A DNA stretch of 32,831 nucleotides from NCBI GenBank assembly GCA_030601425.1, contig JAUVTR010000005.1:1-32831 (forward strand), read 5' to 3'. Within the stretch, counting starts at the first letter, position 1, and every line of letters begins with the position of its first letter. The position numbers and the translations under genes were made by a program. Shown here one piece after another: positions 1 to 9,397 of the stretch. The stretch is from Desulfobacterales bacterium (GTDB taxonomy: Bacteria > Desulfobacterota > Desulfobacteria > Desulfobacterales > JAHEIW01). The notes under the pieces were generated by a model, which had not been told where the DNA came from, did not search any database, and was given only the letters and a program-made list of their open reading frames with translations.

Positions 1-115
1 GATGACGCTACGCTTTATCGATTTTAAAACAAGCGAACCGCAGAATTTCGAAAAGTAGCTTCGCTCGTGCAGCGCAGGCGCTTGCGCCGCGTGTTGCTCA
101 GTCTTTTTTTGAATT

Positions 116-150
116 GATCGTTCGACCCTGAGGCTCTCGACGGGCAGAAT
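116..150. repeat. 35-bp dispersed repeat, inverted copy at 3487-3521
   Basis: GATCGTTCGACCCTGAGGCTCTCGACGGGCAGAAT vs reverse complement of 3487-3521 GATCGTTCGACCCAGAGGCTCTCGACGGGTAGAAT: 33/35. Confidence 0.85.
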
Positions 151-299
151 ACATTATTCGATGTTGGGCGTTCAATGTTCGATGTTCATTTTTTAGTTAA
201 CCCATCATATGAAACTAACCAAGAACAAAGTTTCTTTTAAGATTAGACTGGCCGCTTTTCAGGCCAACGGCGGCGCTGACACTGAACCCTGAACCTGGT

Positions 300-2573
300 T
301 TAGTTTTGATCCTGTACGAGGATCCCCCGTAATCTCAGTTCGTCTCTGATCTTATCCGCCAGGTCCCAATTTTTCTCCGAGCGGGCCTTATCTCTTTTGT
401 TGAGCAGTCGCTGAACTTCAGGATCAGAATAATCATCAAAAAAATTAAATAGATTCAAGACTGCGTCGATACTGCGGAACCCATCAATAATCTTTGAAGC
501 ATCCTCGGGATGCAGTTGTTTGTTTAGGATGAGGGTATTTACTTTTTTAACGATTGTAAAAATCGTCGCCAGGGCCGCAGAAATATTTAAATCATCATCC
601 ATGGCATTGCTAAACCCGCTTTTAAGGTCGTAAAGCAACTGTTCTAACTCTGCATGCGGTTGACCCTGCTTTACATAGCACAGAATGGACACACACCGAT
701 CCAGTCGCTCAAGGGATCGCTTGGCATTATCCAAGCGCTCTTTTGAAAATGGAATCGGCTTGCGATAGTGGCTGGACAGCAGCCAAAATCGGATGGTCCG
801 ACCGGAATAGCCCATGCTCATTAAATCCGCTATCGTCAGTCCAGCAGATTTTTCGTCCAATTTTTTCCCATCAATAAGCACACGATCACAATGTACCCAG
901 AACTTAGCAAGGGGCTTACCGGTTAAAGCCACGGATATAGCGTTCTCATTTTCATGGTGGGGAAAGATCAGTTCTCGACTGCTGGTGTGTATATCGAAGC
1001 ATTCTCCGAAATATTTCATCGACATGGCCGCTGACTTAATGTGCCAGGAAGGCCGAGCATTCCCCCATTTAGTTTTCACAAAGATGCCTCTTTTTAATTC
1101 CGAAAGCTTGGATCGCTTAAAAAGGGTAAAATCCCGCGGGTTTTGTTTTTCATAATCATCAAGATCAACCGTGGCACCGACTTTTATTTTGTTGATATCA
1201 ATCCCGGAAAGGCGGCCATAAGCATCAAAACGTGAGATATCAAAGTACAATGAGTGCAGCTTTTCATAGGCAAAGTCCTTTTTAACCAGTTTTTCACCAA
1301 GAGCCACCATATCATCAACATGTTCGCTTGCCTGGACATAGGAGTTGGCCGGAGTAATGCCTAAAGTGGACAGATCTTTTTTTAATAGCGAAATGTTGGC
1401 TTCGGTAAATTCCCTTAAACCGACATCAGCCTTTTCGGAGCCGCTGATGGCTTTATCATCAAGATCATTGATATCCGTTAAATGATTGACCGCGTAACCG
1501 CGGTATTTAAGGTAGCGAGACAGGAGGTCGGCAAACACAATACGTCGCATTTCTCCAAGGTGGATTCGGGCATGGGCGGTAGGGCCGCAGGAGTAAATAG
1601 AAATCTTTCCTGGGATCTGGGGCTCAAAGGGCTCCTTTTTTCGGGACATCCGGTTAAATAATTTCAGGGTAATCTCGTCGCGCACTGCAAAAAGTGCGGT
1701 GCTTAAATAACGTTCGCCGTTGTCCGGAAATAACACGACAAGGGTGCCTTCGGTCATTTTTTCTGCAACCTTGCAAGCACCGAGCATGGCTGCGCCACTG
1801 CTCATCCCGACAAATATGCCCTCTTCCTTTGCCAGTCGCCGGGCCATTTCGTATGCTTCTTCATCTTCAATATTTAGCCTTTGATCCAGACGCCGTTTTT
1901 CAAATATCTCAGGGCAATAAGCCTCCTTCATGTTTTTTAGTCCCTGAATTTTGTGGCCCAGATAAGGCTCCACCCCGACGATTTGGATGGCCGGATTATA
2001 TTCCTTCAATTTTCTGGAAACGCCCATTAACGTGCCGGTGGTTCCCAGGGTGGCCACAAAAGCGGTAACGTTACCGTTGGTTTGCTGCCAGACCTCCTCA
2101 GCAGTCCCATGATAATGGGCTTTCCAATTGGCTTCATTATTAAATTGATCAGGAATATAATAAGTGTCTGGATTTTCACGCGCAAGACGGTAAGCCTCTT
2201 CAATGGCCCCGTCGGTACCCAGATGACCCGGTGTTAAAAGAATATCAGCACCCCGGGCTTTTAAGATCTTTTGGCGTTCGACACTGGCGGCGTCGGACAT
2301 CACCAGCAACAACCGGTAGCCCTTGACCGTACAAACCAGGGCCAGACCAATCCCGGTATTACCGCTGGTCGGCTCAATCACTTTTTTTTGCGGTGTAAGC
2401 TCCCCTGATTTTTCTGCGGCCTCAATCATATAAAGAGCCGCTCGATCTTTAACGGAGCCGCCGGGGTTAAAATGCTCAAGCTTGGCCAGCAGTTTTATGT
2501 TCGGATTCGGATTTAATTTATGGATTTCAACCATGGGCGTATTGCCAATGGTATCCAGGATAGAGTGCGGCAT
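300..2573 (-). CDS. Bifunctional cysteine synthase (CysK/CysM, PLP fold type II) fused to a cysteinyl-tRNA synthetase-like domain
   Basis: 757 aa ORF. N-terminal half has GGSVKDR, EPTSGNTGIGLA, GTTGTLMGV and SSGAA (cysteine synthase). C-terminal half has ISIYSCGPT, IHLGE, DINDLDDKAI, WHIKSAAM, FPHHENENA and a CysRS-like C-terminal helical region. Confidence 0.93.
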   Translation of the reverse strand: MPHSILDTIGNTPMVEIHKLNPNPNIKLLAKLEHFNPGGSVKDRAALYMIEAAEKSGELTPQKKVIEPTSGNTGIGLALVCTVKGYRLLLVMSDAASVERQKILKARGADILLTPGHLGTDGAIEEAYRLARENPDTYYIPDQFNNEANWKAHYHGTAEEVWQQTNGNVTAFVATLGTTGTLMGVSRKLKEYNPAIQIVGVEPYLGHKIQGLKNMKEAYCPEIFEKRRLDQRLNIEDEEAYEMARRLAKEEGIFVGMSSGAAMLGACKVAEKMTEGTLVVLFPDNGERYLSTALFAVRDEITLKLFNRMSRKKEPFEPQIPGKISIYSCGPTAHARIHLGEMRRIVFADLLSRYLKYRGYAVNHLTDINDLDDKAISGSEKADVGLREFTEANISLLKKDLSTLGITPANSYVQASEHVDDMVALGEKLVKKDFAYEKLHSLYFDISRFDAYGRLSGIDINKIKVGATVDLDDYEKQNPRDFTLFKRSKLSELKRGIFVKTKWGNARPSWHIKSAAMSMKYFGECFDIHTSSRELIFPHHENENAISVALTGKPLAKFWVHCDRVLIDGKKLDEKSAGLTIADLMSMGYSGRTIRFWLLSSHYRKPIPFSKERLDNAKRSLERLDRCVSILCYVKQGQPHAELEQLLYDLKSGFSNAMDDDLNISAALATIFTIVKKVNTLILNKQLHPEDASKIIDGFRSIDAVLNLFNFFDDYSDPEVQRLLNKRDKARSEKNWDLADKIRDELRLRGILVQDQN

Positions 2574-2624
2574 GCCTGAAACCTATCTTGATCTAACGGG
2601 TCAAAATTTTGGTTATTAACCAGG

Positions 2625-2661
2625 ACCCATATTCCCATTACTCCATAATTCCAACATTCCA
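2625..2661 (+). repeat. Degenerate ATTCC-word repeat (partner of 8194-8230)
   Basis: About 8-bp periodic TCCA words, 31/37 identical to the reverse complement of 8194-8230. Confidence 0.7.
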
Positions 2662-2738
2662 GTTAGGGCGGTCTTGTCTTTTCCAGACGAGGTGTCTCGT
2701 TAATTTGCCGCTACGAAGTGATGCAACCAGACATCGGA

Positions 2739-3377
2739 TTATGACTTATCAATAAAGGATGATAAGATTTTGCTTATATCGGCAAACACCTGATCATGTG
2801 TTTGGGCAGCATCGATGATTCGAATACGATCCGGTTCAAGACGGGCCAGTTCAAGATACCCGGCCCTGACTTTTTCATGGAACGCAACGGCTTCGGCTTC
2901 AAAACGACTTTCATGCCCGGCTCGTTGGCCGGTATTTAATTGTTCCCACGCACGTGCCAGACCTACCTGAGGAGAAAGATCCAGCAACAGCGTGACATCC
3001 GGCTTTAAATCATCAAACAAAAGTTGATGCAATTGCTGTATCAGCTCAATATTCAATTCCCGGGCAAAGCCCTGATAAACCACCGTGGCATCAAAATAAC
3101 GATCGCATATCACCGTCTTGCCCGCCTTTAGGCTGGGCCTGATAAGCTCAAGTATATGCTGGGCTCGGTCAGCCATGTATAAAAGCAATTCGGCCATCGG
3201 CGCCAGGGCACTGTTAGATGGATTCAGCAGGATCGATCGTATATTTTCCCCGATGAGCGTGCCCCCCGGCTGCCGAGTCGAAACGCATTCAAATCCCCTG
3301 TCTTCAAGGAACCGTACCAGTCTCCCCATCTGGGAAGTTTTGCCCGAACCTTCGATACCTTCGAGTGTAATGAACAT
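2739..3377 (-). CDS. tmk: Thymidylate kinase
   Basis: 212 aa; MFITLEGIEGSGKTSQ P-loop, TRQPGGT, CDRYFDATVVYQG. Confidence 0.95.
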   Translation of the reverse strand: MFITLEGIEGSGKTSQMGRLVRFLEDRGFECVSTRQPGGTLIGENIRSILLNPSNSALAPMAELLLYMADRAQHILELIRPSLKAGKTVICDRYFDATVVYQGFARELNIELIQQLHQLLFDDLKPDVTLLLDLSPQVGLARAWEQLNTGQRAGHESRFEAEAVAFHEKVRAGYLELARLEPDRIRIIDAAQTHDQVFADISKILSSFIDKS

Positions 3378-3449
3378 AAGGTTAACCTGTTGCCATTGAT
3401 CTGTTACCCATTTGAAGCCATCTCAAAAATGCATCAAAGGCAGTGCGCT

Positions 3450-3596
3450 AAAGTTCAAAGTGATCTAAAGTGACTAAAGTTAAGGAATTCTACCCGTCGA
3501 GAGCCTCTGGGTCGAACGATCATTTTAATAATAGATGCTGGAGCGAAGCGACACCGAAACTTTAGGCACTTCCAACTTTAGTTCACTTTAGTCACT
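3450..3596. repeat. Composite intergenic repeat related to 31761-31873 and 1-150
   Basis: AAAGTGATCTAAAGTGACTAAAGTTAAGG; GAGCGAAGCGACACC (3541-3555); CAACTTTAGTTCACTTTAGTCACT; 3487-3521 is the inverted copy of 116-150. Confidence 0.75.
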
Positions 3597-3626
3597 CGTT
3601 GTTTTTGTGCTTTTAGACTTGATCTA

Positions 3627-4415
3627 CTATTTCTGAGAAAGCTTCTCCTCTTTTGATCGGGCGACAATTTTCCAGCTCTTCAGGTCCTCCAGTACACGAT
3701 AATCTGTCTGGTCGCACTTTATGGGTGTAATCGAAATAAAATCTTCGCACAAGGCCGAACCGTCAATATCAGTGGATTTCCCCGCAGGCAGCGAATCACA
3801 TCCCTGCCAATAATAGGTCCGCTTGCGCGGATCTACCCGTTTATCAATAAATTCCGGGAAAAAATCCATATCGAGTCGGCTGATGCGGATGCCGGCAATT
3901 TCCTTTAAAGGCCGATTGGGAATGTTGACATTTAAAAACGTACCAAACGGAAGCCGGTTGACATACAGCTGTTCTGCCAGTTCCTCGATAAAGATGGCGG
4001 CCTCGTCATAATATTGGACGTCACGGCTATGTATGGATACCGCAATAGCCGGCATGCCGTATAACGTCGCTTCCTTGGCGGCCGCAACCGTTCCGGAATA
4101 ATTAATATTCACGCCGACGTTGGCACCCGGGTTAATTCCTGAAATCACCATATCCGGTTTGGAATCGAGAATCTCCAATACCCCCATTTTAATACAATCG
4201 GCCGGCGTCCCTGTTACGGCATATCCTTCAAAAGCCCCGTTAATAGACACTTTGTTTGCGCGCAGCGGTTCATTTAAGGTAATCGCATGGCCGACGGCAC
4301 TTTGCTCACGATCCGGGGCAATGACCGAAACGGAATGTCGCGCCGTCAGGCGTTTATGAAGTGCTCCCAGCCCGGGTGCATAAATACCATCGTCATTGGT
4401 TATCAGAATATCCAT
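3627..4415 (-). CDS. surE: 5'/3'-nucleotidase SurE
   Basis: 262 aa; MDILITNDDGIYAPGL, APDREQSAVGHAIT, SGINPGANVG, SGTVAAAKEA. Confidence 0.96.
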   Translation of the reverse strand: MDILITNDDGIYAPGLGALHKRLTARHSVSVIAPDREQSAVGHAITLNEPLRANKVSINGAFEGYAVTGTPADCIKMGVLEILDSKPDMVISGINPGANVGVNINYSGTVAAAKEATLYGMPAIAVSIHSRDVQYYDEAAIFIEELAEQLYVNRLPFGTFLNVNIPNRPLKEIAGIRISRLDMDFFPEFIDKRVDPRKRTYYWQGCDSLPAGKSTDIDGSALCEDFISITPIKCDQTDYRVLEDLKSWKIVARSKEEKLSQK

Positions 4416-4586
4416 AATTATTCACACGATTTTGGTTTTCGAAAGCTCATGATTTTCAGCTCAATTGACTTTCCAACAATATCTTGACATATTTAATTTG
4501 CTTGGATTTATATCCTAAATCGTAATTATATTCAAGATATATGAACGCAACCCCCGGTTTGCCAGCTGAGCTTTATAGTGATTGTC

Positions 4587-4618
4587 AAAAAAACGTTGCG
4601 GTATTCAAACGTTTTTTT
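4587..4618. terminator. A/T-tailed perfect hairpin, possible bidirectional intrinsic terminator in the divergent surE/lptD intergenic region
   Basis: AAAAAAACGTT (4587-4597), 10-nt loop GCGGTATTCA, AACGTTTTTTT (4608-4618): perfect 11-bp stem. The paired core excluding the A/T tail is short. Confidence 0.45.
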
Positions 4619-4660
4619 CTACAACCCCTTATGCCGCAATTCCGTCATTGGGTGTTTTCA

Positions 4661-4768
4661 AACCGGGTGCAAAGCACCCGGTTACACCCGCACCGATTAA
4701 GGCACTGCCGTGCCTTTGTATTTTTCCGCCGATAGCGGAAAAATCCAAGCCACCCGCTTTGCGTGTGG
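4661..4768. repeat. Cluster of four consecutive short hairpins
   Basis: AACCGGGTGC-AAA-GCACCCGGTT (4661-4683); AAGGCAC-TGCC-GTGCCTT (4699-4716); TTTTTCCGC-CGATA-GCGGAAAAA (4721-4743); CCACCCGC-TTT-GCGTGTGG (4750-4768, 1 mismatch). Confidence 0.75.
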
Positions 4769-4840
4769 TCGGTGACCCGGAACATTATTATGGAAAGCGG
4801 TATAAAACCCGGACGGGAATGAATAAAAAGACTTGATTGA

Positions 4841-7201
4841 ATGTTTCAATCCATACCGAAAAAAAAATGCAAGCCGGCAGGTTCCAGACGGAAACGATTC
4901 AATGGCTTGCATCGAATTTTCATTTCGAAGAAGTACATTCTGGCAGCCTTTTTGGCGGGGATGGCGTTTACTTCTTTTACATGTCCGGATCAAGCGAGTG
5001 CCCAAATCAGTGAACCGAAAGCAGATCAGACCTTGGAAGGCGACATTCAGCAACCATGGGTGCTGGAGGCCGATGAGATCGTCTATGACCGCCGGCTGGA
5101 TCAATATATGGCCCGCGGCAATGTTAAGATATCCAAGGCCGATAAACAGCTGACGGCAGATTTTATTCGATTTGATCACAAAACCATGCACGCATATGCC
5201 CAGGGCAATGTTGTCCTGACCGTGGGCCAGGATATTCTTTCCGGCAGTTCCCTGGAAATTGACCTCGATAAGCAGGTGGGTTCCATTGAAGAAGCTTATC
5301 TGTTCCTCAAAGAAAACAATTTTCATATCACAGGACACAAGATTCAGAAAACCGGCGAAAATACCTACCGCATCGATGAGGCCACTCTTACCACCTGCGA
5401 CGGGGATAAACCGGACTGGAAAATTACCGGCAAAGATATTAAGATTAAAGACGATGGCTCCGGCACTGCAAAACATGCCACCCTGCGCGTGAAAAATATA
5501 CCGGTATTATACTCGCCTTACTTTTACTACCCGGCAAATCGTGATCGGCAAAGTGGGTTTCTGATGCCCGAATTTGCAAGTTCGGAACGAAAAGGTGAAG
5601 AATACAACCAGCCTTTTTTCTGGGCAATTTCGGATAGTTCCGATGCCACCTTTTATGCCGATTACATGACCACGCGCGGCTTAAAACTCGGAGCCGAATA
5701 CCGGTATATCCTCAGCGAACGGTCCCAGGGTACGCTCATGCTCGATGGCTTGCACGATAGCAAGGTGGATGACGGCACCGGCGACTCAAGCAAGGATTAC
5801 GGCTATGAAGACGATCCCGTGGATGTACTGCGAACCAATGAAAATCGGTTTTGGTTCCGGGCCAGTCACCATCAGCAATTGCCCTATGATATCTTTGCCA
5901 AATTGGATCTGGACATTGCCAAAGACCAAGACTATCTGCGGGAGTTCCGAGATGGATATATGGGATATGAAGACACCGAAAAGTATTTTCTCAAGGTGTT
6001 TAAACGCCAGCTGAACGACATTAATGATCCGTTAAGAGTTAACCGCTTGAATTTGAATCGAATCTGGCCTAAATTCAGTTTCAATTTCGAACCCCGCTGG
6101 AATGACGATACCCGACGTAATGGGAATACGAGTAAGACGCTTCAAAGATTACCGTTTATCGGGTTTGATGGCGAAAAACAGAAGATTTTGGCCTCACCGT
6201 TTTATTTGGACCTGGAGTCTCAATACAACTATTTCTGGAGAGATAAAGGGCCCAGGGGCCAGCGCATAGACGTGCACCCCAGGTTTTATCTGCCGTTTCG
6301 TGTTCAAAACTACCTGACCATCGAACCGTCGGTGGGCCTCCGAGAAACCACCTATCGATTGGATCAGAAAAATTTCGGCGATGAATCCAGCAGCGATCGA
6401 TGGGAGCATCGTGAGCTTTTTGACACCCGTTTAGATTTTTTTAGCGACATAACCAAAGTATTCGATTTGGAAAATCAGGGATTTGAAAAAATAAAGCATA
6501 CCATCAGACCCCAGATTACCCATGAATTTATACCCGACGTAGATCAAGGTGATCTGCCCCGTTTTGACCCGATCGACCAAATCGATGAAACCAATAAAAT
6601 TACCTACTCTCTCACAAATACGTTGACTTCCAAATCGAAACCGGTTGAAGTTAAACAGGCGATCTCACAACACCCAGCAGCCGGCGGCAATCGTCAAACA
6701 CCTGTCAACTATGATTATAACGATTTTTTCCGTTTTGATGTGAGACATAGCTACGATTTTGAAAATTCAAATAGATCCTTTTCACCGATTTTGGCCAGAC
6801 TGGACATCACTCCCGGCAAATACATCCGGGCAGATGCAGAGGCAGCATGGTCGGTCTATGATAATGACTTTCTGTCCCATAATCTTCAGGCATCCCTGTG
6901 GGACCATCGCGGCGACGAGTTGTATGTCGACTATCGATATACTAAAAAATCTAAGGAAATCGACACCGATGAGACCATCCAGTCCATTTCCGGAAAATTA
7001 ACAATGCAGTTGACCGATCGGCTCTCCATCCTCCTAGACCACAAACAAAACATTGAAAAAAGTTTAAGGATCCGGACCGGTGCCGGTTTCTCCTATCAGG
7101 CCCGCTGCTGGTCCTTTGATTTTAAATATACGGATGAGCCCAATGACCAAATATTTGAATTTAAAGTCAACCTGTTCGGGCTCGGAGAAGTCGGCTATTG
7201 A
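4841..7201 (+). CDS. lptD: LPS-assembly protein LptD (OstA family)
   Basis: 786 aa with N-terminal hydrophobic segment; OstA-type repeat region (VLEADEIVYDRRLDQYMARGNVKISKADKQLTADFIRFD), PYFYYPANRDRQSGFLMPEF, then a beta-barrel-like C-terminus. Confidence 0.93.
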   Translation: MFQSIPKKKCKPAGSRRKRFNGLHRIFISKKYILAAFLAGMAFTSFTCPDQASAQISEPKADQTLEGDIQQPWVLEADEIVYDRRLDQYMARGNVKISKADKQLTADFIRFDHKTMHAYAQGNVVLTVGQDILSGSSLEIDLDKQVGSIEEAYLFLKENNFHITGHKIQKTGENTYRIDEATLTTCDGDKPDWKITGKDIKIKDDGSGTAKHATLRVKNIPVLYSPYFYYPANRDRQSGFLMPEFASSERKGEEYNQPFFWAISDSSDATFYADYMTTRGLKLGAEYRYILSERSQGTLMLDGLHDSKVDDGTGDSSKDYGYEDDPVDVLRTNENRFWFRASHHQQLPYDIFAKLDLDIAKDQDYLREFRDGYMGYEDTEKYFLKVFKRQLNDINDPLRVNRLNLNRIWPKFSFNFEPRWNDDTRRNGNTSKTLQRLPFIGFDGEKQKILASPFYLDLESQYNYFWRDKGPRGQRIDVHPRFYLPFRVQNYLTIEPSVGLRETTYRLDQKNFGDESSSDRWEHRELFDTRLDFFSDITKVFDLENQGFEKIKHTIRPQITHEFIPDVDQGDLPRFDPIDQIDETNKITYSLTNTLTSKSKPVEVKQAISQHPAAGGNRQTPVNYDYNDFFRFDVRHSYDFENSNRSFSPILARLDITPGKYIRADAEAAWSVYDNDFLSHNLQASLWDHRGDELYVDYRYTKKSKEIDTDETIQSISGKLTMQLTDRLSILLDHKQNIEKSLRIRTGAGFSYQARCWSFDFKYTDEPNDQIFEFKVNLFGLGEVGY

Positions 7202-7234
7202 TAAAATGAGGTATTTAAAATAGGATCATAACGA

Positions 7235-7762
7235 ATGGAAGACAAACGATTAAGCCGTCTCTGGTATGTGTTACACACCAAAAGTAGATTTGAAAATGTG
7301 GTCAATGACGGCCTGGGGAAAAAATCCATAGAGGTTTTTCTACCGAAGATTACAGTTAGGAGCAAACGCCGGGACAGAAAAGCTATGATTCGAATTCCGC
7401 TGTTTCCCGGGTACCTTTTTGTAAAAACCGATCTTGCCCCCGAGTCTCATCTGGAAATTGTTAAAACCGCTGGAGCGGTTCGGCTGATCGGTAGTAAACA
7501 GGAACCCGTATCGGTACCTGAAGAAACCATCGATTCATTGAAAATCATGGTGAACGGTGACCATCTCGTAACGACCGGTAACAGTCTGACGAAGGGAGAT
7601 AAAGTTCTTGTTGTTAGTGGACCGTTTGCCGGTGTTACCGGAACCTTTATCCGCTACGGTGGGAAAGGTCGCGTAGTTGTCAATATCGAAGCCCTCGGAC
7701 AATATGCCGGGGTAGAAGTCAATGAAGACGAAATTGAAATTCTACCCAAAATATTAACATAA
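7235..7762 (+). CDS. NusG-like transcription termination/antitermination factor (UpxY/RfaH-like)
   Basis: 175 aa; WYVLHTKSRFENVV, FPGYLFVKTD, KGDKVLVVSGPFAGVTGTFIRY (KOW). Confidence 0.88.
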   Translation: MEDKRLSRLWYVLHTKSRFENVVNDGLGKKSIEVFLPKITVRSKRRDRKAMIRIPLFPGYLFVKTDLAPESHLEIVKTAGAVRLIGSKQEPVSVPEETIDSLKIMVNGDHLVTTGNSLTKGDKVLVVSGPFAGVTGTFIRYGGKGRVVVNIEALGQYAGVEVNEDEIEILPKILT

Positions 7763-7841
7763 CTACTTGACATCTAATTAAGTTTTATCTTATAAATTTC
7801 GAACATTTTAAGCCGACTCGTATTTGGAAAAAGGAGGTTCT

Positions 7842-8117
7842 ATGAATAAGTTGGAGCTTATCTCCGCTCTGAAAACTGAGGCCAACATTTCGAAAGCGGA
7901 GGCAGCAAGGGTTGTTAAAATATTTTTCGATAACATGGCAGATGCCATGGCGCGTGGAGAACGGGTTGAAGTTCGTGGTCTTTGCAGCTTTTTTGTAAAA
8001 AATTACAAAAGCTATACCGGTAGAAATCCAAAAACCGGCGAGCAAGTTACCATACGACCAAAAAAACTTCCTTTTTTTAAATCCGGAAAAGAGCTGAAAG
8101 AACGGGTAGATTATTGA
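7842..8117 (+). CDS. HU/IHF family DNA-binding protein
   Basis: MNKLELISALKTEANISKAEAARVVKIFFDNMADAMARGERVEVRGLCSFFVKNYKSYTGRNPKTGEQV; start moved from 7824 to the ATG at 7842 downstream of AAAGGAGG. Confidence 0.92.
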   Translation: MNKLELISALKTEANISKAEAARVVKIFFDNMADAMARGERVEVRGLCSFFVKNYKSYTGRNPKTGEQVTIRPKKLPFFKSGKELKERVDY

Positions 8118-8193
8118 AGTTTTTCAATATTTCAACCCGCTTTTGGCGATAAACCGTTCAGATTCTAAAGGCGATCGATTTGCCCTTAGCGCA

Positions 8194-8230
8194 TGGAATA
8201 TTGGAAAGTTGGACTAATGGGAAAATGGGT
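8194..8230 (-). repeat. Degenerate ATTCC-word repeat, inverted copy of 2625-2661
   Basis: Reverse complement ACCCATTTTCCCATTAGTCCAACTTTCCAATATTCCA matches ACCCATATTCCCATTACTCCATAATTCCAACATTCCA at 31/37 by eye. Confidence 0.7.
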
Positions 8231-8336
8231 AAAGATACCGAAAAGGTCTAATTTTAAATGGTCCCTATCCATTAGATCCATGATTCCAGCCTTCCGATAC
8301 GCCAGGATGCAATTGGCCAACGGAGCGAAATGAATT

Positions 8337-9386
8337 GTGCCTGGGTTTGCACCGCCTATAAATCAAGAACGACCCATACGAATTTTACACACCCTCCTCA
8401 AAAACAGGACCCTCCCTCACGCTCTTCTTTTTACAGGTACCGAAGGTGTGGGCAAACAGGCGGCCGCCATTGCCCTGGCAATGGCATGTAACTGTCAGGG
8501 GGAGAATTCCGGGCTCAAGGCTGAAGATCGGGCAAAACAGGACACAGGCCGTCCATCCGTCAAATCTGATTTTGCAGCTTTCGAATTGTGTGGTGTCTGC
8601 AAATCGTGCAGAAAAATCGAGTCCGGGAACCACGCGGACATCATCCGAATCCAACCGTCCGGTGCATTTATTAAGATTTCACAGATTCGGGCACTGGTTC
8701 ACACGCTGGCCATGAAACCATACGAGGCCAGAACCCGGGTGGTTGTGATATCCGATGCCCAGGAACTGAATGCAGCGGCCAGCAATGCGCTCCTTAAAAT
8801 ATTGGAGGAACCACCAGATCGCACCATGCTGGTACTAATCGCGACACACAGATCCGCTCTTCTCCCAACGATCGTATCGCGCTGTCAGCATGTTGGATTT
8901 AATCCGATCTCCAAAAAAAATATGGCGGTTTTGCTCAGCGAAAAACATGGGCTTGCACCTGAAGCAGCCGAAATCATTGCAGCGATGGCCAATGGAAGCT
9001 TTTCTCGAGCTCAGGCCATGGTCCGCCACAACTGGTTAAAACGCAGAAAATGGTTGCTCGATGAAATTAACACGCTATCATTACAAAAGATGGGTCGCCT
9101 GTTTGCGCTAGCTGAAAAATTATCCGGGGAAAAGGAGGCACTTTCGGAAACCCTTGAGGTCATAAAAGTTTGGTTTAGAGATCTCATAATCGGACAGTAT
9201 GATCCCGGGAAAATCATCAATCAGGATGTTGCCGATAAAATTAAAATTGCATCAGAAAAGGCCAGCGTACCATCGCTGCTGTCGAAAGTTGATGCCGTTC
9301 AACAAGCCCAAAACCGTATCACCGCAAACACCAATTTGAGACTCACTATGGAAGGTTTGCTTATTCAGCTGGCACGCAAAACCTAA
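8337..9386 (+). CDS. holB: DNA polymerase III subunit delta'
   Basis: 349 aa; NRTLPHALLFTGTEGVGKQAAAIALA, C-rich zinc module CELCGVCKSCRKIESGNHADI, NALLKILEEPPDRTMLVLIATHRSALLPTIVSRCQ. GTG start. Confidence 0.93.
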   Translation: MPGFAPPINQERPIRILHTLLKNRTLPHALLFTGTEGVGKQAAAIALAMACNCQGENSGLKAEDRAKQDTGRPSVKSDFAAFELCGVCKSCRKIESGNHADIIRIQPSGAFIKISQIRALVHTLAMKPYEARTRVVVISDAQELNAAASNALLKILEEPPDRTMLVLIATHRSALLPTIVSRCQHVGFNPISKKNMAVLLSEKHGLAPEAAEIIAAMANGSFSRAQAMVRHNWLKRRKWLLDEINTLSLQKMGRLFALAEKLSGEKEALSETLEVIKVWFRDLIIGQYDPGKIINQDVADKIKIASEKASVPSLLSKVDAVQQAQNRITANTNLRLTMEGLLIQLARKT

Positions 9387-9397
9387 AAATTACGCTA

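Noticed and set aside
814-2068. Plus-strand ORFs 814..1155 and 1694..2068
   Set aside because: Antisense to the CysK-CysRS gene; no domain features.
4697-5476. 259-aa minus-strand ORF antisense to lptD
   Set aside because: Overlaps strongly supported lptD and the composition looks like a shadow frame; no recognisable domain.
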